From: Zymomonas sp.
Lineage (GTDB): Bacteria > Pseudomonadota > Alphaproteobacteria > Sphingomonadales > Sphingomonadaceae
DNA length: 19,684 bases
Reading direction: 5' to 3'
Assembly (NCBI GenBank): GCA_027489105.1
Contig: JAIYAJ010000471.1
Span: forward strand, 1 to 19,684
A program made the position numbers and the translations under genes. Below the pieces are notes generated by a model. That model was not told the DNA's origin and did not search any database. It saw only the letters and a list, made by a program, of their open reading frames with translations. Positions 14,235-19,684 of the stretch are shown here, one piece after another. The first letter of the stretch is position 1. Each line of letters begins with the position of its first letter.

Positions 14235-16709
14235 GTGATTTTCCGAACAACTCTGCTTGGCGCGTCCACTATGGCGCTCGCCTTCACTATGGCTGCGCCC
14301 GCACTGGCGCAGGATGCCCCGGCCCAGACGGCGGCCTCGGAGGTCGTCGGTGGCCTCGAGGACATCGTCGTTACCGCGCGTAAGCGTCAGGAGAGCGTCC
14401 AGAGCGTTCCCGTCGCGGTCACTGCGATCAGCGGCGATCTCGTGCTCAAGCGCGACATCACCAGCATCGAGAAGATCGCGGCAGCGACGCCGAATCTGAA
14501 CGTCGGCCGTGCGTCGAACGGCTCGGGTGCCCAGCTCACGCTGCGCGGCATCGGCTCGTCGTCGACCTCGATCGGTATCGAACAGTCGGTCGCCGTCGTC
14601 GTCGACGGCGCCTATTATGGTCAGGGCCGCATCATCCAGGAGGGCTTCTTCGACCTCCAGCGGATCGAAGTCCTGAAGGGTCCGCAGGCGCTGTTCTTCG
14701 GCAAGAACGCGACCGCCGGTGTGATCAGCCTCGCGACCAACGATCCCGGACCCGAGCGCGAGTTTATCGCGCGTGCGGGCTATGAGTTCCGCTCGCGTAA
14801 ATATCAGGGCGAGTTCATCGGTTCTGGCCCGCTGACTGAGACGCTCGGCCTGCGCGTCGCGGTGCGTGCGTCGACAATGGACGGCGGCTATTATCGCAAC
14901 GTCTCGGTCAACCGGACCTACACCACGCTCGACATCCAGAATCTGCTGACGGGTGGCACCGGCAACCCGATCGGCCACCTCGCGACGCCGGCGGCCAGCC
15001 GCGCGCCGGGCGAGGACGAGATCCTCGGCCGCGTCACGCTGAAGTACGAGCCGACCGATCGTCTGACGATGACGTTGAAGGCCAGCTACGACCGCAACAG
15101 CGTGAACAACAGCTCGTGGAACTATGTCGCTTTCCGTTGCGGCCTCGGCACCGGCATCAGCCAGCTCAGCGGCTATGCCTGCGACAACGACAAGTTCGTT
15201 ACGCACCAGAACAACATGCCGGCCGACATCGCCGCCAACTTCCCTTATGCGAAGAAGGATGGCCAGCTCTACAACCGCTATGAGAGCTATGCGATCAACG
15301 GCAATGTGAACTATGAGCTGGAAAATGTGACGATCAGCTCGGTCACCAATTTCAACCGCAACAATAACCGCTGGACCTGCGCCTGCGACTTCCAGTCGAG
15401 CAACAACGCAACCTGGGCAACCGAGAATTCGACTTGGCGGTCCTTCTCGCAGGAAGTGCGCGCGCTCACCAGCTTCGACGCCCCGATCAACCTGATGGTC
15501 GGCGCGCTCTATCAGAAGACGCGCCGCAACTTCGGGCAGTGGGTGGCCTTTGCCGGCCTGCGCAACAGCGCGGCTTCGCCCGAGAACCAGTTCGTCGCAA
15601 CGAGCAAGACCAGCTTCACCAAGGGTGAGACGACCGCGCTGTTCGGTCAGGTTACCTGGAAGATCGTTCCGACCGTCGAACTGGCCGGTGGTGTGCGTTA
15701 CACGCATGAGACCAAGGACAGCTTCTTCACCCAGCCCTATAACAACCCCGGCGTGACCGCGATCTTCCGCGATCAGAACGATCCGGATGGTCTGGGCGAA
15801 GTGACGGCGAACCAGACCTTCAACAACTGGTCGCCGGAAGTCACCCTGACCTGGAAGCCTTCGCGCGAACTGCTGGTCTATGGTGCGTTCAAGACCGCCT
15901 ACAAGTCGGGCGGCTTCTCCAACGGCGGCATCAACTCGAAATTTTCGACCAATCCGCTCGCCGATCTCACCTTCGATCCGGAGCGGGCACGGGGCTTCGA
16001 GGCAGGCATCAAGTCGACGCTGGCCGACAACCAGCTGCGCCTGAACCTCACCGCGTTCACCTATAAGTATCTCGATCTGCAGGTGGACTTCTTCAACTCG
16101 CCGATCTTCGCCTTCCAGACGCTGACCGCCGACGCGAAGACCCGCGGTATTGAAGCCGAGTTCGAATATGCGCCGCGTGCCGTTGCCGGGCTGAATGTCC
16201 ACGGATCGCTGAACTATACCAAGGCGACCTACACCAAGTTCCCGCTGGCGCCCTGCTATGCAGGCCAGACTCCGGCACAGGGCTGCACGGCGATCAGCGC
16301 GATCGCCTCGCGTCAGAACCTGAACGGTGCGCCGCTGTCGGTCGCGCCGCGCTGGACCGGCAATTTCGGCGTCGCCTATGACACCGACCTGAGCAGCACG
16401 CTCAAGCTCGGTACCAATGTCGACGTCCGCTACAGCGGCAGCTACCTCGCTTCGGGCTTCAATAATCCGCTGTCGCGCCAGAGCAAATATGCCACGCTCG
16501 ATGCCGGCGTCCGCGTCGGTGCATGGGACGACAATTGGGTGATCGCCGTCATCGGCAAGAACCTGACCAACCGTCTTTATGTCAGTGGCGTCGTCGACGG
16601 TCCGTCAACCGGCAGCGGCACCGGCACGGCGGCGGGCATTCCGGCCGACCAGCTGGGCTTCGCCAACCTGCCGCGGACGGTTCAGATCCAGCTGACCAAG
16701 CGCTTCTGA
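14235..16709 (+). CDS. TonB-dependent outer-membrane receptor (first)
   Basis: An 824-residue receptor that imports bulky or scarce ligands across the outer membrane using TonB-ExbBD energy. The signal peptide covers residues 1-26 (hydrophobic core LLGASTMALAFTMAAPALA, cut before DAPAQ). The TonB-box region is DIVVTARKRQESVQSVPVAV. The plug domain contains TLRGIGS, VVVDGAYYG, QRIEVLKGPQALFFGKN and AGVISLAT. A 22-strand barrel follows and ends in the expected terminal Phe (RTVQIQLTKRF). Cysteine pairs occur in FRCGLG/YACDND, WTCACDF and APCYAG/QGCTA, likely disulfides in outer loops. The GTG start is set by AGGGGAG. No sigma/anti-sigma signalling extension is seen. It is transcribed alone and ends at a strong terminator. 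The ligand is unknown; it lacks siderophore-cluster neighbours. Confidence 0.96.
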   Translation: MIFRTTLLGASTMALAFTMAAPALAQDAPAQTAASEVVGGLEDIVVTARKRQESVQSVPVAVTAISGDLVLKRDITSIEKIAAATPNLNVGRASNGSGAQLTLRGIGSSSTSIGIEQSVAVVVDGAYYGQGRIIQEGFFDLQRIEVLKGPQALFFGKNATAGVISLATNDPGPEREFIARAGYEFRSRKYQGEFIGSGPLTETLGLRVAVRASTMDGGYYRNVSVNRTYTTLDIQNLLTGGTGNPIGHLATPAASRAPGEDEILGRVTLKYEPTDRLTMTLKASYDRNSVNNSSWNYVAFRCGLGTGISQLSGYACDNDKFVTHQNNMPADIAANFPYAKKDGQLYNRYESYAINGNVNYELENVTISSVTNFNRNNNRWTCACDFQSSNNATWATENSTWRSFSQEVRALTSFDAPINLMVGALYQKTRRNFGQWVAFAGLRNSAASPENQFVATSKTSFTKGETTALFGQVTWKIVPTVELAGGVRYTHETKDSFFTQPYNNPGVTAIFRDQNDPDGLGEVTANQTFNNWSPEVTLTWKPSRELLVYGAFKTAYKSGGFSNGGINSKFSTNPLADLTFDPERARGFEAGIKSTLADNQLRLNLTAFTYKYLDLQVDFFNSPIFAFQTLTADAKTRGIEAEFEYAPRAVAGLNVHGSLNYTKATYTKFPLAPCYAGQTPAQGCTAISAIASRQNLNGAPLSVAPRWTGNFGVAYDTDLSSTLKLGTNVDVRYSGSYLASGFNNPLSRQSKYATLDAGVRVGAWDDNWVIAVIGKNLTNRLYVSGVVDGPSTGSGTGTAAGIPADQLGFANLPRTVQIQLTKRF

Positions 16710-16726
16710 TCTCGACTACAGACAAG

Positions 16727-16764
16727 AAAGCTCCCGGTCGCCAGCGCGGCCGGGAGCTTTTCTT
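16727..16764. terminator. Bidirectional Rho-independent terminator
   Basis: AAAGCTCCCGG (16727-16737) pairs with CCGGGAGCTTT (16750-16760) around a 12-base loop, followed by TCTTTT on the plus strand and TTTCTTG on the minus strand. It lies between the convergent receptor and ridA-like genes and can serve both. Confidence 0.9.
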
Positions 16765-16779
16765 TTGGGCCTGGCTCGT

Positions 16780-17136
16780 TCAGTCGGTCGCGGCGGTGAC
16801 CGCGATCTCCAGCGCGTAGAGCGGGGAGGCGAGCTTCACCTCCATCGTCGTCCGCGTCGGCGCGCAGCCCGGCACGATCCAGCGATCCCACACCGCGTTG
16901 AGTTCGGGCAGGATGGCGAGGTCCGACAGAAAGATCGATGCCGTGAGCAGGCGGTTCCGGTCGCTGCCCGCCTCCTGCAGCAAGGCGTCGATCCGCGACA
17001 GCACCTCCTCGACCTGATCGGGAACGGCGCCGCCCCGATGGTCGATCGCGACCTGCCCGGACAGATAGACCACAGTGTTGTGGACCACTGCGCCGCTCAT
17101 GCGCGGATTGGCAGCTATTCGCTGTATATCGGCCAT
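16780..17136 (-). CDS. RidA (YjgF/YER057c/UK114) family protein
   Basis: A 118-residue trimer-forming protein. RidA members hydrolyse reactive enamines and imines released by PLP enzymes; some catabolic relatives are specific deaminases. Family parts seen are VVHNTVVYLSGQVAID (17-32), QVEEVLSRIDALLQEAGSD (41-59), FLSDLAILPELNAVWD (69-84), and PTRTTMEVKLASP, where R95 matches the substrate-carboxylate arginine (R105 in RidA). The C-terminal LEIAVTAATD fits. Its Shine-Dalgarno sequence (AGGAAAGGAA) overlaps the stop codon of the upstream receptor gene, so it is the last gene of that operon. That linkage suggests a role in catabolism of an imported nitrogen-containing compound and not general housekeeping. 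Confidence 0.9.
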   Translation of the reverse strand: MADIQRIAANPRMSGAVVHNTVVYLSGQVAIDHRGGAVPDQVEEVLSRIDALLQEAGSDRNRLLTASIFLSDLAILPELNAVWDRWIVPGCAPTRTTMEVKLASPLYALEIAVTAATD

Positions 17137-17149
17137 CGGGTTCCTTTCC

Positions 17150-19549
17150 TCAGAAGCTGTAGCGGAGCGTCGCCCCGTACATGCGCGGTTCGTTGTACAT
17201 GCGCTGGTTGACGCCCAGGCTCGAATTGATCAGCGACGCGCCGCCGATCTTGAACGTCGTGTTCGTGAGGTTGGTGACGTACAGCCCCAGATCGAAGCTG
17301 CTGCCGAAAATCTCGCGCCAGTCGACGGTCAGGTCGATCGTCTGCGTCGCCCGCTCGCGGCTTTCCCCGTCGAACACATTGGTGCCGTTGGGCAAAGTGA
17401 TGAACGGCACCAGCCCCAGGATGATCGAGCTTTTATAGGCCCAGTTCATCGAGCCCGAGATCTTGCCCAGCGATTCATCGACGGGCAGCGTCCACTGCGC
17501 GTTCACGTTCAGCTTGTGGCGTGGCGTGAACGGAAAGATGCGGCCCGACTGGCGGGTGGGTGCGTTGGTCGCGGGATCGCGCCGCGAATAATCGAGGAAA
17601 GCGCCATATTTGGCCGAGGTATAGGCGTAGGACATCAGCACGCTGAAATCGCGCGTCGGCGCCACCGTCACGTCGATTTCGGCGCCCTTGATCTTGGCCG
17701 AGGCGGCGTTGACCAGCGCGCTGACATTGGCGGTGCCGACGCCGAAGGTCTGGTTGATCTGCGCGTCCTTCAGCCACTGATAATAAGCCGCGATGTTGGT
17801 TCGCAGGCTCCACTCGCCCAGCCGGAAATCGGACTTCAGGCCCAGCTCGACGTCGCGCAACGTCTCGGGCTGATAGCGGAAGAGCGAGATCGCATTGGGT
17901 ATGGGCGGATTGGCGAGCAGTGCCGGAGCCGCCAGCGGATTGGTGCCCCCCGCGCGATAGCTCTGGCGGTGGGAGATATAGACCATAGTGCCGGGCGACA
18001 GCTTATAGTCGAAGCCGACCGTATAGGCGTCGCTGTTGGCCTTGGCGACGAAATCCGCCCGGCAGGGATCGGCCTGCGCCGGATTGGCGACGGTCGTCCC
18101 GGTGGCGCCGGTCACGCAACGCCTATTGGTGACCTGATAGAGGGTCAGCGCGCGGCGGTCATGCGTCCAGCGATAGCCCGCATTGAGCGTGAGCCCCTCA
18201 AGCGAGCCGCCAAAACCGTAGCTGAGATTGGCGAAGATCGCGCGCGACGTGTCGTCGATATATTGGTTGGTGTCGGTCACCGAACCGAAGACCGATGTCT
18301 GGTGCTGGTAATTGGCGTCGGGCGTGTCGAGATCGGCCCCGAACAGGCCGACGATAAATTTGAGCCGGTCGTCGAACGCCTGCCCCTGCAGCTGCAATTC
18401 ATCGCTGATCTGGCGGATGTTGAGGCCCCAGGGCGCGCCTGGATCCCGCGCATTGCAGGTGGCCGCAGTCGAGCAGGTGTCGAAGTGCAGGATGGTCAGC
18501 GGCGATCCGTCGAAGTCGAAGCGGTTGACCTGCTTGAAGCGCCGATAGCCGAAGATGTTTTTCAGGATCAGCCCGTCGGCGATGTCGTAGCTGGTGATGT
18601 TCGACACGCCCATCGAGCGCTTCTTGTCGATGCCGTCGACATTGCTGAAGGTCGTGCGCGGCCCGGCGGCGTTCTGGCGGGCGAGCGCCTGCGATACCGC
18701 CCCCTGTAACAGGGTCGGGATGAGTGCGGCTGGGTTGACTGCCGCCAGGATGTTCGAGCTGCCATTGGTGGTCGAGCGGAAGATGTCCGCGACCAGGATG
18801 TTGGACAGCCGATCGGTCGGATCCCATCCGATCGAGATGCGCCCGCTCACGAAATCGCGGTCATCCTGGCGCTTGCCCGTCGTCGCATTGCGGGTGAAGC
18901 CGTCGCGCTTGAGCCCCTTGCCGGCGACGCGTATGCGCAGCGTGTCGCTGATCGGCAGGTTGAGCGCGCCTTCGATCCCGCGATTGTCGTAATTGCCATA
19001 TTCGGCCATCACATAGCCGCCCAGTTCGGTGCCCGGCTGGCGCGGCTCGAACAGCACGGCGCCGCCGGTCGAATTGCGGCCGAACAACGTGCCCTGCGGG
19101 CCTTTCAGCACCTGCACATTCTGCAGGTCGTAATAATAGCCGGGTCCGCCGCCATCGCCGATCGGCAGCGGCACCTGCGCGAAATAGGCAGGCACCGTCA
19201 CCTGTTGGCCCGAGATCGAGGCACCCGATCCGGACTGGCCGCGGATCACATAATTCTCCTCGTCGCGGCTGCTCTGCGCGGAGGTGAGGGCGGGGACGAT
19301 CTTCGACAGGTCGGTCGCATTCTGGATGCGCTGCTTTTCGAGGATCTCGCCGGTGAAGGCCTGGACTGCGATCGGAATGTCCTGCAACGCCTCCTCTCGA
19401 CGGCGTGCCGTGACGACTATGTCGGCGATCTGGCTGTCGTTCACGGCGGGCGTCCCGGCGGACGGACCCGATTGCTGGGCCATTGCGGCGGTGCCGGGAA
19501 CAAGGTGCAAAGCGGCTATGCCGCACATCAGCATGTGCTGCCTGGTCAT
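17150..19549 (-). CDS. TonB-dependent outer-membrane receptor (second)
   Basis: A 799-residue receptor. The signal peptide is at about 1-24 (MCGIAALHLVPGTAAMA, cut before QQSG). The TonB-box region is ADIVVTARRREEALQDIPIAV. The plug shows YVIRGQSGSG, LQNVQVLKGPQGTLFGRNS and TGGAVLFEPR, followed by a barrel ending in ATLRYSF with terminal Phe. Cysteine pairs (FDTCSTAATC and RRCVTG/ADPCRAD) lie in probable outer loops. The glycine-rich plug loop LPIGDGGGPGYYYD is unusual-looking. ATG 19549 has AGGAGAGGG a few bases upstream. It lies between an SDR gene (56-base gap) and the RidA gene (13-base gap) on the same strand, suggesting one uptake-and-processing operon. It is clearly diverged from the first receptor, so this is not a recent duplication. 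Confidence 0.96.
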   Translation of the reverse strand: MTRQHMLMCGIAALHLVPGTAAMAQQSGPSAGTPAVNDSQIADIVVTARRREEALQDIPIAVQAFTGEILEKQRIQNATDLSKIVPALTSAQSSRDEENYVIRGQSGSGASISGQQVTVPAYFAQVPLPIGDGGGPGYYYDLQNVQVLKGPQGTLFGRNSTGGAVLFEPRQPGTELGGYVMAEYGNYDNRGIEGALNLPISDTLRIRVAGKGLKRDGFTRNATTGKRQDDRDFVSGRISIGWDPTDRLSNILVADIFRSTTNGSSNILAAVNPAALIPTLLQGAVSQALARQNAAGPRTTFSNVDGIDKKRSMGVSNITSYDIADGLILKNIFGYRRFKQVNRFDFDGSPLTILHFDTCSTAATCNARDPGAPWGLNIRQISDELQLQGQAFDDRLKFIVGLFGADLDTPDANYQHQTSVFGSVTDTNQYIDDTSRAIFANLSYGFGGSLEGLTLNAGYRWTHDRRALTLYQVTNRRCVTGATGTTVANPAQADPCRADFVAKANSDAYTVGFDYKLSPGTMVYISHRQSYRAGGTNPLAAPALLANPPIPNAISLFRYQPETLRDVELGLKSDFRLGEWSLRTNIAAYYQWLKDAQINQTFGVGTANVSALVNAASAKIKGAEIDVTVAPTRDFSVLMSYAYTSAKYGAFLDYSRRDPATNAPTRQSGRIFPFTPRHKLNVNAQWTLPVDESLGKISGSMNWAYKSSIILGLVPFITLPNGTNVFDGESRERATQTIDLTVDWREIFGSSFDLGLYVTNLTNTTFKIGGASLINSSLGVNQRMYNEPRMYGATLRYSF

Positions 19550-19605
19550 TTCCCTCTCCTTTTCGTGCGCATGATCTTATTGTTGTCGGGGTGCGCAGAC
19601 CCCCG

Positions 19606-19684
19606 TCACTCGTTCAGGCGCGGTGCGATCAGCCCTCCGTCGATCGGCACGGCGGCGCCGGAAATATAGGAAGCCTCGTCGGAC
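19606..19684 (-). CDS. Short-chain dehydrogenase/reductase, C-terminal end only (5' partial)
   Basis: Only the last 25 residues and the stop codon are in the window; the rest continues past its right edge. The visible protein, SDEASYISGAAVPIDGG followed by LIAPRLNE, matches the near-universal end of classical SDR enzymes (S-x-x-S-x-Y-x-T/S-G-x-x-x-x-V/I-D-G-G). SDRs are cytosolic NAD(P)-dependent alcohol/ketone oxidoreductases. It is on the same strand as the receptor and RidA genes and 56 bases before the receptor start, so probably the same operon. Confidence 0.88.
   Translation of the reverse strand, partial: SDEASYISGAAVPIDGGLIAPRLNE

Noticed and set aside
13752..16202. 816-codon open frame on the minus strand across the first TonB receptor gene
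   Set aside because: It is the antisense shadow of a clear receptor gene. The composition is low-complexity Arg/Glu/Ala/Gly typical of GC-rich reverse frames, and there are no motifs and no ribosome site.
17075..18709. 544-codon open frame on the plus strand across the second TonB receptor gene
   Set aside because: Antisense to a receptor with a signal peptide, plug motifs and terminal Phe; Arg/Ala-rich with no recognisable domain.
19205..19669. Plus-strand open frame at the right end of the window
   Set aside because: The minus strand carries the receptor's signal peptide and the recognisable end of an SDR enzyme in the same bases.

Overview
The window reads as chromosomal DNA of a GC-rich alphaproteobacterium, most likely a sphingomonad (Sphingomonas, Sphingobium, Novosphingobium or Rhizorhabdus type). 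This rests on codon use, two large TonB-dependent receptors with the DIVVTAR-type N-terminus common in that group, a RibB with a degenerate GTP-cyclohydrolase-II tail, and a dense mix of oxidoreductases with small local regulators. No rRNA, tRNA, CRISPR array, integrase or transposase was seen. Seventeen protein genes can be supported; the first and last run off the window.

Layout. (1) 1-901: 3' part of ribB, the only clear housekeeping gene. (2) 990-3619, plus strand: a two-gene operon of a D-aminoacylase-type amidohydrolase and a Coq4-family protein, closed by a strong terminator at 3650-3681. (3) 3680-5508: a dihydrodipicolinate-synthase-like protein lacking the family's Schiff-base lysine, divergent from a GntR/FCD regulator. 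(4) 5532-7719: a YdjA-like nitroreductase (minus), then across an AT-rich control region with a perfect 16-bp palindrome, an unrecognised 101-aa protein and a LysR regulator (plus). (5) 7726-13405: a TetR regulator divergent from a cytochrome P450, with a clear inverted-repeat operator between them. The P450 is followed by a class I aminotransferase and a membrane-anchored PQQ dehydrogenase. (6) 13390-13917, minus: an NTF2/SnoaL-fold protein whose LinA-type Asp/His/Arg residues are kept. (7) 14235-16709: a TonB-dependent receptor ending at a bidirectional terminator. (8) 16780 to the window end, minus: an apparent operon read as short-chain dehydrogenase (only its last 25 residues are in the window), a second TonB-dependent receptor, and a RidA-family protein.

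How the parts may work together (inference). The set looks like an accessory catabolic region. The two outer-membrane receptors would take up a bulky substrate. P450, PQQ dehydrogenase, SDR and nitroreductase would carry out redox steps. The NTF2-fold protein could be a dehydratase or isomerase. The amidohydrolase, aminotransferase and RidA point to a substrate or intermediate containing amide or amino nitrogen. Three local transcription factors (GntR, LysR, TetR) suggest that several small units are induced separately. No single pathway can be named from sequence alone.

The most unusual items are the amidohydrolase-Coq4 operon, the DHDPS-like protein with both catalytic residues replaced, the LinA-like NTF2 protein, the palindrome and structured leader ahead of the unknown 101-aa protein, and a long hairpin between the P450 and the aminotransferase.
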